The notes under the pieces: generated by a model
Database searches by the model: none
What the model was told of the DNA's origin: nothing
What the model saw: the letters and a program-made list of their open reading frames with translations, nothing else
Position numbers and translations under genes: made by a program
In this document: positions 1-7,475 of the stretch, in pieces
How the letters are laid out: each line of letters begins with the position of its first letter
How positions within the stretch are numbered: position 1 is the first letter of the stretch
Origin: Streptomyces cavernae
Lineage (GTDB): Bacteria; Actinomycetota; Actinomycetes; Streptomycetales; Streptomycetaceae
Assembly (NCBI RefSeq): GCF_004023625.1
Contig: NZ_RPDJ01000027.1
Coordinates: 148,473-212,472, forward strand
Length of the DNA: 64,000 nucleotides
Direction: 5' to 3'

Positions 1-1
1 G

Positions 2-88
2 GGCGCGCTCCTCGCGGCCCTGGAGGACCTGGGGCCGGTGGCTCAGCGGGCGGTTCGGCATCGCCTGCGGCGGGCGGTGCGGGGGTAG
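2..88 (+). CDS. C-terminal end of a truncated protein (unknown)
   Basis: The window opens inside a plus-strand reading frame that gives 28 residues ending ...RLRRAVRG before a TAG at 86-88. The Leu/Ala/Arg-rich helical character and GC-rich third positions look like a genuine C-terminus, but too little remains to assign a family. The upstream part lies outside the window. Confidence 0.4.
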   Translation, partial: GALLAALEDLGPVAQRAVRHRLRRAVRG

Positions 89-374
89 TGCGGGGGCAGT
101 GCGGGGGTAGTGCGGGGGTAGAGGGACCGCGCCGACGGGAAATCCTGGCGGGTCGTGGCGGGTTGCGCGCCCCGTCAGGGGCGCGGGGAACTGCGCGACC
201 AGCCACACACATCCCGCAGACGCCACCCGAGGGGCAAGGGGCAGGCGCGCTGGCGGGGTGGAAGGGGCGACAGCCCCTGAAGGACGGGATGGGACGGGAC
301 GGGACGGGACGGGAAGGGTAGGGGCAGCGGGGGCGAAACCCCGAGGCGCGCACCCCCACCGGCACCCGCGAGCC
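89..374. repeat. Intergenic repeats and hairpins, no gene seen
   Basis: This 286-base gap holds three structures. A perfect 8-bp stem with a GTCA loop lies at 166-185, followed by the motif GGGGAACTGCGCGACCAGCC. I remember this type of sequence as widespread in Streptomyces intergenic regions. A second small hairpin, AGGGGC-GACA-GCCCCT, lies at 263-278. Just after it, at about 282-318, is a run of imperfect 5-bp GGGAC repeats. I see no convincing coding sequence. The hairpins lie between two converging genes and could help terminate transcription. Confidence 0.55.
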
Positions 375-668
375 TCACGACGAAAGGTGCCGCTCCACCG
401 TCTCCACCTTGGACGTGAGCCCGTCCGTCACCCCGGGCCGGATGTCTGCCTTGAGGACGAGGGAGACCCGGGGAGCGCGCTCCTCCACGGCGGCGACCGC
501 GCGCTTGACCACGTCCATCACCTCGTCCCACTCCCCCTCGACCGAGGTGAACATCGCGTCCGTGCGGTTCGGCAGCCCGGACTCACGGACGACACGTACG
601 GCAGCGGCGACGTACTCCCCGACGTCCTCACCGACCCCGAGCGGGGTCACGGAAAAGGCGACGATCAT
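375..668 (-). CDS. MTH1187/YkoF-type thiamine-binding domain protein
   Basis: The 97-residue protein begins MIVAFSVTPLGVGEDVGEYV and has the ferredoxin-like layout of the MTH1187 family (Pfam Thiamine_BP), small cytosolic proteins that bind thiamine-type ligands. The sequence shows the typical N-terminal beta-strand, the helix VAAAVRVVRESGL and the conserved segment FTSVEGEWDEVMDVV. Length matches the family. The ATG overlaps the stop of the upstream DUF3817 gene by four bases (ATGA), so the two are translationally coupled. Ligand and function in Streptomyces are not known to me; thiamine binding is inferred from the family only. Confidence 0.8.
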   Translation of the reverse strand: MIVAFSVTPLGVGEDVGEYVAAAVRVVRESGLPNRTDAMFTSVEGEWDEVMDVVKRAVAAVEERAPRVSLVLKADIRPGVTDGLTSKVETVERHLSS

Positions 669-1009
669 GCGCTCACGACCCCTTCCTTACGGGCGCGGGA
701 GGCGATCACCGCGTCCTCGGACTCGCGCCGCAGCTTGCGGTCGGCGAAGAAGCCGCCGGCCGGCAGGACGGAGAGGACGAAGTAGAGCGCCGCGGTCTTC
801 AGCGACCACTTCGCCCGGTTCCAGGCGTCCGCCCAGAAGATCACGTACAGGATGAACAGGAAGCCGTGGACCGCGCCCATCACGGGCACCGCGTTGAAGT
901 CCGTGGTCCGCTTCAGCACCGAGCAGACGAGCAGGAGCAGGAAGGACACGGCCTCGGGGGTGGAGACCAGGCGGAGGCGGCGGAGGGCGGAGGCGGTCTT
1001 GATGTCCAC
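665..1009 (-). CDS. DUF3817 small integral membrane protein
   Basis: The 114-residue protein has the DUF3817 pattern: an N-terminal segment LRRLRLVSTPEAVSFLLLLV, an amphipathic middle with DFNAVPVMGAVHGFLF, and about three hydrophobic membrane segments (residues roughly 18-35, 44-62, 70-88) before a charged C-terminus. It is first in a two-gene unit with the thiamine-binding-like protein, overlapping it by four bases. The function is unknown; inner-membrane location follows from the hydrophobic segments. Confidence 0.8.
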   Translation of the reverse strand: MDIKTASALRRLRLVSTPEAVSFLLLLVCSVLKRTTDFNAVPVMGAVHGFLFILYVIFWADAWNRAKWSLKTAALYFVLSVLPAGGFFADRKLRRESEDAVIASRARKEGVVSA

Positions 1010-1226
1010 GGGTCACCTTCGGTGGGAGGGGCTGTGGTTGCCGTTCTGTGCGCCGGACGCACGCAGGGCACCCTCAGGCGCCTTGTGAATGCGCGCACAA
1101 GCGCTCTCCCATTGTGGCATCACGCTCGCCCCGGGCCGCCTCAGGGTCGGGCCCTCGCCGATCTCGGGGTCCGGATCATCCCGGAGTATCTGTTCTAGGA
1201 CGGCTTCCGACCGCTAACGTCACCGC

Positions 1227-1865
1227 GTGGCAACCTTCCGACTCCAGGGCAGCAAAGTGCTGGCCGTAGACATGGCCGGCGACGCCGTGAAGGCGAAGAA
1301 CGGCTCGATGGTCGCGTACGACGGACAGATGGACTTCAAGAAACTCAGCGGTGGCGGGGAGGGCCTGCGCGGCATGGTCACGCGCCGGCTCACCGGTGAG
1401 CAGATGACGCTGATGGAGGTGAAGGGACACGGGACCTGCTGGTTCGCCGACCGGGCGAGCGAGATCAACCTCGTGGCCCTCCAGGGCGACAAGCTGTATG
1501 TGGAGTCCAGCAACCTCCTCGCGACGGACTCCGGACTGCGCACGGGCACGTCCTTCACGGGGCTGCGCGGCGCATCGCAGGGAAACGGGCTGTTCACGAC
1601 GACGATCGAGGGGCACGGCCAGGCGGCGATCATGTCCGACGGTCCGGCCGTGGTGCTCCGGGTGAGCGCGCAGTACCCGCTGACCGTCGACCCGGGGGCG
1701 TACATCGCCCACCAGGGCAATGTGCGGCAGTCCTTCCAGTCCGGTGTGACGTTCCGGACGTTCATGGGCGAGGGCGGCGGCGAGGCGTTCCAGATCCGCT
1801 TCGAGGGCGACGGACTCGTCTATGTGCAGCCCAGCGAGCGCAACACGATCGCGGGGGATGTCTGA
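1227..1865 (+). CDS. AIM24 family protein, copy 1
   Basis: The 212-residue protein starts at a GTG and shows the AIM24/TRAP-like beta-rich fold signature: the SMVAYDGQMDF strand, a Gly-rich GTGTCWF-like centre (GHGTCWFADRA), LYVESSNLLATD, and a C-terminal GEGGGEAFQIRFEGDGLVYVQPSE. It has no signal peptide or membrane segment. It is the first of three adjacent paralogues, and its stop overlaps the next start by one base (TGATG). AIM24 proteins are widespread but their bacterial role is unsettled, so I give only the family. Confidence 0.85.
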   Translation: MATFRLQGSKVLAVDMAGDAVKAKNGSMVAYDGQMDFKKLSGGGEGLRGMVTRRLTGEQMTLMEVKGHGTCWFADRASEINLVALQGDKLYVESSNLLATDSGLRTGTSFTGLRGASQGNGLFTTTIEGHGQAAIMSDGPAVVLRVSAQYPLTVDPGAYIAHQGNVRQSFQSGVTFRTFMGEGGGEAFQIRFEGDGLVYVQPSERNTIAGDV

Positions 1866-2515
1866 TGCCGTTCCGTGAGATCAACTCGAAGATGATCGAG
1901 GCGACGGTCATGCCCGGGCAGCGGCTGTTCAGCCAGCGCGGAGCGATGCTCGCCTACAAGGGTGACGTCTCCTTCACCCCGAACATCCAGGGCGGCCAGG
2001 GCGGGCTGATGTCCATGATCGGTCGCCGGGTCGCGAACGAGGCCACCCCGTTGATGACCGTGGAGGGCAGCGGCACCGTGCTCTTCGGTCACGGCGGCCA
2101 CCACATCCAGGTGATCGGCCTCACCGGGGACACCCTCTACGTGGAGGCGGACCGGCTGCTGGCCTTCGACGGCACGCTCCAGCAGGGCACGATGTTCATG
2201 GGCGCCCAGGGCGGGGTCATGGGCATGGTCCGGGGGCAGGTCTCCGGGCAGGGGCTGTTCACCACCACACTCCAGGGGCACGGCTCGGTCGCCGTGATGG
2301 CGCACGGCGGGGTCATCGAGGTGCCGATCACCCCGCAGCGCCCGGTGCACGTCGACCCGCAGGCGTACGTGGCGCACCACGGTGACGTACGCAACAAGCT
2401 GTCCACGGCGCTGGGCTGGCGGGACATGGTCGGGCGCGGCTCGGGCGAGGCGTTCCAGCTGGAGCTGAGCGGCAGTGGTGCGGTGTACGTCCAGGCATCG
2501 GAGGAGAAGCTTTGA
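1865..2515 (+). CDS. AIM24 family protein, copy 2
   Basis: The 216-residue protein shares with copy 1 the elements RGAMLAYKGDVSF, GSGTVLFGHGG, LYVEADRLLAFDGTL, GQGLFTTTLQGHG and the C-terminal GRGSGEAFQLELSGSGAVYVQAS. It is more Gly/Met-rich in the middle (MGAQGGVMGMV). The ATG lies within the stop of copy 1, and the next gene starts within its own stop, so all three are almost certainly co-translated. No catalytic residues can be recognised. The function is unknown. Confidence 0.87.
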   Translation: MPFREINSKMIEATVMPGQRLFSQRGAMLAYKGDVSFTPNIQGGQGGLMSMIGRRVANEATPLMTVEGSGTVLFGHGGHHIQVIGLTGDTLYVEADRLLAFDGTLQQGTMFMGAQGGVMGMVRGQVSGQGLFTTTLQGHGSVAVMAHGGVIEVPITPQRPVHVDPQAYVAHHGDVRNKLSTALGWRDMVGRGSGEAFQLELSGSGAVYVQASEEKL

Positions 2516-3309
2516 GCGCTTACGGGGCCCCGGGCCCGGTGGTCCACGACCCCATGACCCTGCCGTCCGACGACAACGTCAACAATTACACCTTCTGTGT
2601 GGAGCTCAAGGGGAGCGAGTGGTTCCTGCAGAAGGGCAAGATGATCGCCTACTACGGCTCGATGGAGTTCAACGGCATCGGGCAGGGGCGGCTGGACCGG
2701 TTGGTGCGGACGAGTTTCCATTCGCCTCTGCACGCTAGCGACTGGGTGGTGGCCTCCGGCTCGGGCAAGATGCTCCTCGCCGACCGGGCCTTCGACGTGA
2801 ATTCGTATGACCTGGACGAGGGCAACCTGACCATTCGCTCCGGCAATCTGCTCGCTTTTCAGCCAAGTCTCGCACTCAAGCAGTCGATCGTCCCGGGCTT
2901 TCTGACGCTGATCGGCACGGGCAAGTTCGTGGCCGCGTCGAACGGCCCGGTGGTGTTCATGGAACCGCCCATCCGGGTCGACCCGCAGGCCCTGGTGGGC
3001 TGGGCGGACTGCCCCTCGCCGTGCCACCACTACGACCACGCCTATATGACCGGCGTCATGGGCGGTCTACGTGCGCTGACGGGCATCGGCGGGGCCTCCG
3101 GCGAGGAGCACCAGTTCGAGTTCGTCGGGGCCGGCACGGTGCTGCTGCAGTCGTCCGAGACGCTGATGGCGGAGCAGGCCACGGGGGTGGTTCCGCACGA
3201 ACCGGGAGTGCCCGGCGGCCAGGGGGTACCCGGCTCGCACGGGCAACAGCCCGGCGTACCACGCCTTCCCGGACAGCTCGGGGACCTCCAGCGCCGCTTC
3301 GGGCTGTGA
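2512..3309 (+). CDS. AIM24 family protein, copy 3 (extended)
   Basis: The 265-residue protein probably starts at the TTG overlapping the copy-2 stop (TTGA), with GAGGAGAAG just upstream as ribosome-binding site. It carries the AIM24 elements KGKMIAYYGSMEF, GSGKMLLADRAF, LTIRSGNLLAF and HQFEFVGAGTVLLQSSE. It differs from its neighbours by an N-terminal extension (SAYGAPGPVVHDPMTLPS...) and a Gly/Pro-rich C-terminal tail of about 45 residues (PGVPGGQGVPGSHGQQPG). The tail is likely disordered. The three genes may form a hetero-oligomer, an inference from tight linkage and shared fold. Confidence 0.83.
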   Translation: MSAYGAPGPVVHDPMTLPSDDNVNNYTFCVELKGSEWFLQKGKMIAYYGSMEFNGIGQGRLDRLVRTSFHSPLHASDWVVASGSGKMLLADRAFDVNSYDLDEGNLTIRSGNLLAFQPSLALKQSIVPGFLTLIGTGKFVAASNGPVVFMEPPIRVDPQALVGWADCPSPCHHYDHAYMTGVMGGLRALTGIGGASGEEHQFEFVGAGTVLLQSSETLMAEQATGVVPHEPGVPGGQGVPGSHGQQPGVPRLPGQLGDLQRRFGL

Positions 3310-3389
3310 ACGGTAGTCTGCGGAGGGTGACGTCGAACGCGTGCGCGCAGTCACCGGCAGGACCGCCAGTTCACCTAGTCCGCCTTTCA

Positions 3390-3405
3390 ACCTCTTAGGT
3401 AGAAT
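3390..3405 (+). promoter_or_regulatory. Candidate MarR-gene promoter/operator
   Basis: The palindrome ACCTCTTAGGT (3390-3400) abuts a good -10 hexamer TAGAAT (3400-3405), which ends only six bases before the ATG of the MarR gene. No Shine-Dalgarno sequence precedes that ATG. This arrangement suggests a leaderless transcript with an operator overlapping -10, as expected for an autoregulated MarR gene. A clear -35 was not found. Confidence 0.4.
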
Positions 3406-3411
3406 TAATTC

Positions 3412-3888
3412 ATGGAGACCGAGACGGCCACGCGCTGGCTGACCGATGCGGAGCAGTGCGCCTGGCGCACCCACCTGGAGGTCAACAGGCTGTTGACCTA
3501 CCAGCTGGAAAAGGATCTGCAGCCGTTCGGCCTGACGATGAACGACTACGAGATCCTGGTGAACCTCTCGGAGGCCGAGGGCGTGCGGATGCGGATGAGC
3601 GACCTCGCCTCCGCCACCCTCCAGTCCAAGAGCCGGCTCTCGCACCAGATCACCCGCATGGAGAACGCGGACCTGGTCCGCCGGGAGAACTGCGAGTCGG
3701 ACCGCCGGGGTCTGTACGCCGTGCTGACGGAGCACGGCCGGGAGACCATGCGGCGGGTCGCACCGCACCACGTGGCGTCGGTGCGGCGCCACTTCATGGA
3801 CCTGCTGTCCCCGGAGGCCATGGAGGAACTGCACAAGTCGCTGTCACCGATCGCCGAACACCTGCGCACACAGCGGGGCAGGCCCTAG
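3412..3888 (+). CDS. MarR family transcriptional regulator
   Basis: The 158-residue protein has the MarR layout: an N-terminal dimerisation helix (QCAWRTHLEVNRLLTYQLEKD), a winged helix-turn-helix with MRMSDLASATLQSKSRLSH as helix-turn-helix, then the wing ENADLVRRENCESDRRGLYAVLT with the conserved D-R pair, and a C-terminal dimer helix. The ATG follows a candidate leaderless promoter. Its stop (TAG, 3886-3888) is directly followed by a CTAG-bounded inverted-repeat element. No enzyme or efflux gene is next to it on the same strand, so the target is unknown; autoregulation is likely. Confidence 0.9.
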   Translation: METETATRWLTDAEQCAWRTHLEVNRLLTYQLEKDLQPFGLTMNDYEILVNLSEAEGVRMRMSDLASATLQSKSRLSHQITRMENADLVRRENCESDRRGLYAVLTEHGRETMRRVAPHHVASVRRHFMDLLSPEAMEELHKSLSPIAEHLRTQRGRP

Positions 3889-4025
3889 CTAGTGCCCCGA
3901 CAGGCAACGTTCGCCCCGTCGCGACGCCCGGCACGCTCCCCCAAGCTCTTCGAGCAGGGGGTCCCCCCAGAGGACGCCCCGGACGCCGCTCCTTGACGGG
4001 CAAACGTTGCCTGCCGCGGCACTAG
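3889..4025. repeat. CTAG-bounded 137-bp inverted-repeat element
   Basis: The two 28-base ends (3889-3916 and 3998-4025) are inverted copies with three mismatches. Both begin CTAGTGCC and contain GGCAACGTT. The interior is about 80 bp and has no coding capacity. The same outer end recurs alone at 28909-28936. Terminal CTAG on both sides, in a genome type where CTAG is rare, suggests a miniature mobile element or a bounded target site. It also lies exactly between converging genes and can fold into a long hairpin. Confidence 0.7.
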
Positions 4026-4070
4026 TGCTGTGACTCGCGAGCCGGTGAACCTTTCCGGCCACAGCACTAG
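4022..4070. repeat. Second CTAG-bounded hairpin element
   Basis: Perfect 11-base inverted ends, CTAGTGCTGTG (4022-4032) and its complement (4060-4070), enclose GAGCCGGTGAACCTTTCC. The left CTAG is shared with the preceding element, making a composite of two. The stop codon of the histidine kinase (4067-4069, minus strand) lies inside the right arm. The 29-base core at 4039-4067 recurs with one mismatch at 7392-7420. Confidence 0.7.
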
Positions 4071-5590
4071 CCACCAGCCGGCGGCAGCCTGAGTTCGAAG
4101 AGGGCTCCGCCGGCCGGGGCGTCCCGTACGACGAGCGTTCCACCGTGTCGTACGGCGACGTCCCGGGCGATGGCGAGGCCCAGGCCCGCTCCGCCGTCGT
4201 CGCGGCTGCGGGCGTCGTCGAGACGCACGAACCGCTCGAAGATCCGCTCGCGTTCCGGGGCGGGTACGCCTTCCCCGTCGTCGGCGACCTCCAGCACGAC
4301 CCACGGTCCGTCGCGCCGCACCGTCACCCCGACGCCCGTCCGGGCGTGCCGCTGCGCGTTGTCCAGCAGATTGGCCAGGATCCGGGCCAGCTGACCACGT
4401 GATCCGGCCACTTCCACGGGGCCGGCGCCGTCCTTCACGTCGACCGTCACCTCAAGCCGGTCACCCGTGCGCTGCGCCGCCTCCTCGCCCACCAGCGCGG
4501 CCAGGTCGAGCCGTGTCCCACCCGGCCGCTCCCCCGCGTCCAGCCGCGCCAGCAGCAGCAGATCGGCGGCCAGTGCCTGCAGTCGTACGGTGTCGGCGAC
4601 CGCACCCTCCAGATCCAGCAGCTCACGGTGCGCCGCGCCCACCTCCAACTGGGTGCGCAGCGACGCGATGGGGCTGCGCAGTTCGTGCGAGGCGTCGGCG
4701 ACGAAGCGCCGCTGGCGTTCCACGGCGGCCTGGAGCGCGGCGAGGGTCTCGTTCGTGGTACGGGCGAGGCGGGCCACCTCGTCATGGGTGTCCGGCTCGG
4801 GCACCCGCCGGGCGAGGTCCTGGGAGGCGGTGATGGCGGCCATCTCGCCGCGGATCCCCTCGACCGGCCTGAGCGCCCGCCGGGTCACCAGCCAGGTCAC
4901 CCCGGCCACCGTCAGCAACAGCACCGGCAGCCCGATCAGCATGGACGTCCGCGCCGTCCCGACGGCGCCCTGTTCGGCGTCGAGTGGCGAGCCCGCGTGG
5001 ACCGTCAGCGTGCCGTACCGGGCCGTGGTCACCTTGACCGCGGCGAACCGGTACTCCTTGGTCTCCCCGTCGGCGGTCGCGGTCCCCTGCGTGGGCCGGG
5101 CGGTGTCGGAGATCTCGCCCGCGTCGGGTGCGTCCGAGGCATCCGTGTCGTCGGCACTGTCGTCGCTGTCCACGTCGTGGTCGCCGTCGTCGGCGTCGTC
5201 CGCGTCCTGGTCGGCGTCCGTACCGGGGCCCCGTCCCGGCGTGGCCGTCGGCCGGGGCTGGGCCGGCTGCGGTCGCAGGGCCGTGACTCCCGTGCCGCTG
5301 ATGGCCTGCAGGCCCTCGCTCACCGCGAGCAGCCGCCCCTTCTCGTCGACGACCTGCACCGGATGGTCCTCGGCGTCGGGCAGGTCGAGCGCGTCGAACG
5401 AGACGCGGGGGGCGGCCAGTTGCGACGCGACGTTGCGGGCCTCCGCACCGGCCTCGGCGTCGGCCTGGTCCGTGAGGCTGACGCGCAGCGCGAGCAGCAG
5501 GGCGGCACCCGCGGCGACCAGGGCGACCGCGACGACCAGGGTCGCGCCGAGCGTCGCCCGGGCCCGTACCGAGCCGAAAGGCCGTCTCAT
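4067..5590 (-). CDS. Sensor histidine kinase with acidic sensor insert
   Basis: The 507-residue membrane kinase is the partner of the response regulator just upstream (ATGA overlap of four bases). TM1 is at about residues 13-35 and TM2 at about 216-236, followed by a HAMP domain. The dimerisation box is FVADASHELRSPIAS with phospho-acceptor His302, then DNAQRHA (N box), EVADDGEGVP and GAGLGLAIARDVAVRHGG (G boxes). The extracytoplasmic loop of about 180 residues contains an unusual Asp-rich stretch at 122-158 (DADQDADDADDGDHD type). The co-located PepSY protein is also acidic, so a cationic or metal signal is plausible, but that is inference. It resembles the CseC/PhoR-type kinases of actinomycetes. 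The stop codon lies inside a repeat element. Confidence 0.92.
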   Translation of the reverse strand: MRRPFGSVRARATLGATLVVAVALVAAGAALLLALRVSLTDQADAEAGAEARNVASQLAAPRVSFDALDLPDAEDHPVQVVDEKGRLLAVSEGLQAISGTGVTALRPQPAQPRPTATPGRGPGTDADQDADDADDGDHDVDSDDSADDTDASDAPDAGEISDTARPTQGTATADGETKEYRFAAVKVTTARYGTLTVHAGSPLDAEQGAVGTARTSMLIGLPVLLLTVAGVTWLVTRRALRPVEGIRGEMAAITASQDLARRVPEPDTHDEVARLARTTNETLAALQAAVERQRRFVADASHELRSPIASLRTQLEVGAAHRELLDLEGAVADTVRLQALAADLLLLARLDAGERPGGTRLDLAALVGEEAAQRTGDRLEVTVDVKDGAGPVEVAGSRGQLARILANLLDNAQRHARTGVGVTVRRDGPWVVLEVADDGEGVPAPERERIFERFVRLDDARSRDDGGAGLGLAIARDVAVRHGGTLVVRDAPAGGALFELRLPPAGG

Positions 5591-6249
5591 CTCGCCTCCA
5601 GCCGGTAACCGGCGCCGCGCACGGTCCGGATGAAGCCGGCGCCCAGCTTGCGGCGCAGTGCGCTGATGTACACCTCGACGATGTTGGGGTCGCCGTCGTA
5701 CGCGAAGTCCCAGACGTGTTCGAGGATGTCGGCCTTGGAGACGAGCTCCCCGGACCGCACCGCCAGGTGTTCCAGTACGGCGAACTCCTTCGCGGTCAGG
5801 GCGACTTCCGTCCCGTCGACGTGGACGCGGCGGGCGGCGGTGTCCAGGCGCAGGTCGCCCACGTTGAGTACCGGCGACCCTCCGGACGGACCGCGGCGGC
5901 GCAGCAGCGCCTTCACCCGGGCGACCAGGACCACGTACGAGAACGGCTTGGTGAGGTAGTCGTCGGCGCCCGTGTCGAGACCCTCGGCCTCGTCGTACTC
6001 GCCGTCCTTGGCGGTGAGCATCAGGATCGGCACGTCGTGGCCTGCCGCGCGCAGGGCGGCGCAGACGCGGTAACCGTTCAGCCCGGGCAGCATGATGTCG
6101 AGGACGACGAGGTCGTAACCGCCCTCGGAGGCACGGTGCAGACCCTCGCGGCCGTCGTGCACGACGTCCACGGCGTAGCCCTCGGCCGCCAGGCCCTTGG
6201 CGAGGGACAGGGCGAGCCGCTTTTCGTCCTCCACGATCAACAGGCGCAT
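5587..6249 (-). CDS. OmpR-family response regulator
   Basis: The 220-residue regulator has a receiver domain (MRLLIVEDEKRLALSLAKGL; phospho-acceptor Asp in DLVVLDIMLPGLNGY; conserved Thr in LMLTAKD and Lys in LTKPFSY) and a C-terminal OmpR/PhoB winged helix (LTAKEFAVLEHLAVR; NIVEVYISALRRKLG; IRTVRGAGYRLE). I chose the ATG at 6249 because the receiver begins there; a GTG six bases upstream is possible. It precedes and overlaps the kinase gene. The divergent promoter carries phased direct repeats that are likely its own binding sites. Confidence 0.94.
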   Translation of the reverse strand: MRLLIVEDEKRLALSLAKGLAAEGYAVDVVHDGREGLHRASEGGYDLVVLDIMLPGLNGYRVCAALRAAGHDVPILMLTAKDGEYDEAEGLDTGADDYLTKPFSYVVLVARVKALLRRRGPSGGSPVLNVGDLRLDTAARRVHVDGTEVALTAKEFAVLEHLAVRSGELVSKADILEHVWDFAYDGDPNIVEVYISALRRKLGAGFIRTVRGAGYRLEAR

Positions 6250-6283
6250 GGGCACAAGCTTTTCAGACCGAACCTGAAGTGAT

Positions 6284-6310
6284 CTTCAGCTTGCTTCAGC
6301 CTGGCTTCAG
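6284..6310. promoter_or_regulatory. Phased CTTCAG direct repeats, likely regulator binding site
   Basis: CTTCAG occurs at 6284, 6294 and 6305, spaced 10 and 11 bases, one helical turn apart. A related TTTCAG lies at 6261 and an inverted copy, CTGAAG, at 6274. This is the typical arrangement for OmpR/PhoB-family dimers. The site lies between the divergent regulator and PepSY genes, so both may be controlled. Confidence 0.6.
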
Positions 6311-6382
6311 GGTCGCCGAGCGAGTGTTGGTCCTGTCCGCAACCGACGTACGGACGTGACCGACGTACTCAGGAGGAATCCC

Positions 6383-7120
6383 ATGAAGCGCAAGCTCGTC
6401 ATCGCCACCGTCGCCGCCGCGGCCCTGGTCGGCGGAGGTACGGCGACGGCCCTGGCCGTCTCGGGCGACGACGCGACGGCGCAGCGGTCGAGCGTGCGGC
6501 TGGGTGACGACGCCGGCCGGGTCGGCGCCGACCGGGACGACGACCAGGACGACGACCGGGACGACGCCGTCCGGGACCAGGACGACCGGAGTGACGCCGC
6601 TGAGCGGGCCACCGGGCAGAGCAAGGACCGCATCACCGCCGAGGCGGCGATCGCCGCCGCCCTGAACCACACCCCCCGCGGCACCGTCGTCTCCGCCGAC
6701 CTCGACGACGAAGCCGGCAAGGTCATCTGGGACGTGGACATGCTGACCCGGGACAACACCTGGAAGAGCATCCAGGTCGAGCCGGCCACCGGCCGCATCC
6801 TGGGCGCGCACACCGAGCAGGAGGACGACACCGCCCAGGTACGGAACGCCCTGAAGGGGGCTTCGGTCTCCGCCAAGGACGCCGCCCGGGCCGCCGCCGC
6901 CAACGGCACGGTGACATCGGTCGGCCTCGACGACGAGGACGGCACGTGGGAGGCGGAGACGGCCGCCGCCCAGGGCAAGGAGAAGGACTGGACCGTCGAC
7001 CCGAAGACGGGCAAGGTCACCGCCGACCGCTCGGAGGACGGCCGCTCCGGCGACGACCGCTCGGGCGACGACCAGGACAACGACCGCTCGGACGACGCGG
7101 ACGCGTCGGACGACGACTGA
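6383..7120 (+). CDS. Secreted/anchored PepSY-domain protein, acidic
   Basis: The 245-residue protein starts at the ATG preceded by AGGAGG (6371-6376). An N-terminal signal or anchor MKRKLVIATVAAAALVGGG is followed by a linker that is mostly Asp and Arg (DRDDDQDDDRDDAVRDQDD). Two PepSY-like repeats follow, ITAEAAIAAALNHTP...VEPATGRILG and VSAKDAARAAAANGT...VDPKTGKVTAD. The C-terminus is again Asp/Ser-rich. PepSY modules are known outside the cytoplasm as peptidase-inhibitor or ligand-binding modules; the ligand here is unknown. The gene diverges from the two-component system and is probably its target. Confidence 0.88.
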   Translation: MKRKLVIATVAAAALVGGGTATALAVSGDDATAQRSSVRLGDDAGRVGADRDDDQDDDRDDAVRDQDDRSDAAERATGQSKDRITAEAAIAAALNHTPRGTVVSADLDDEAGKVIWDVDMLTRDNTWKSIQVEPATGRILGAHTEQEDDTAQVRNALKGASVSAKDAARAAAANGTVTSVGLDDEDGTWEAETAAAQGKEKDWTVDPKTGKVTADRSEDGRSGDDRSGDDQDNDRSDDADASDDD

Positions 7121-7133
7121 CCAACCGGCGGGA

Positions 7134-7173
7134 CGAGCGACGCCCGGCAGGCCCCCCGGCCGGGCGTCGCTCG
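7134..7173 (+). terminator. Terminator after the PepSY gene
   Basis: A perfect 15-bp stem (7134-7148 with 7159-7173), core CGACGCCCGGC, and a 10-base loop lie 13 bases after the PepSY stop codon. There is no clear T-run, which is common in high-GC actinomycetes. Confidence 0.7.
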
Positions 7174-7475
7174 CGTACGCGACGCCGCCCCGGGGCCGCG
7201 GGAAGCGGAGGCCGCCCCGTGAGCCGTGAAGTGACGCGCCCCGAGAGCTTGTGTGTGGGAGCGGTGCATCGCACGGCGGAGGATCACCCGCGTACTGGCG
7301 TACCGGATGCACTCGGGTGCTGCGACAACGCGGCGGTGGGGCCCCTCCCCGCGAGCGAAGCCGAGCGTTGGGGAGCCGTGCCGGGCGTCGTGAGCCGGTG
7401 AACCTTTCCGGCCACGGCACCGGACCGGAGGCCGCCGTGCAGTGCCTCGGCGAGAGCGAGTCGGCGCCCTCGGGC
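7174..7475. repeat. Intergenic region with a copy of the 29-base repeat core
   Basis: This gap between converging genes holds no convincing gene. At 7392-7420 it contains GAGCCGGTGAACCTTTCCGG and following bases, matching 4039-4067 at 28 of 29 positions. Just upstream, a small inverted repeat CTCCCCGCGAGCG...GGGGAG (about 7345-7373) forms a hairpin. It looks like a degraded or solo copy of the element seen at 4022-4070. Confidence 0.6.

Noticed and set aside
3794..4304. Short minus-strand ORFs with WPERFTGS and related words
   Set aside because: They are translations of the dispersed inverted repeats, which explains why similar words recur at 7420; they are not genes.
6256..6382. A start for the PepSY protein at GTG 6356
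   Set aside because: The ATG at 6383 has an ideal AGGAGG and gives a clean signal sequence; the extra nine residues would spoil it.
7174..7475. An insertion sequence in the PepSY-meaB gap
   Set aside because: No transposase fragment or paired terminal repeats were seen, only a partial copy of a short repeat.
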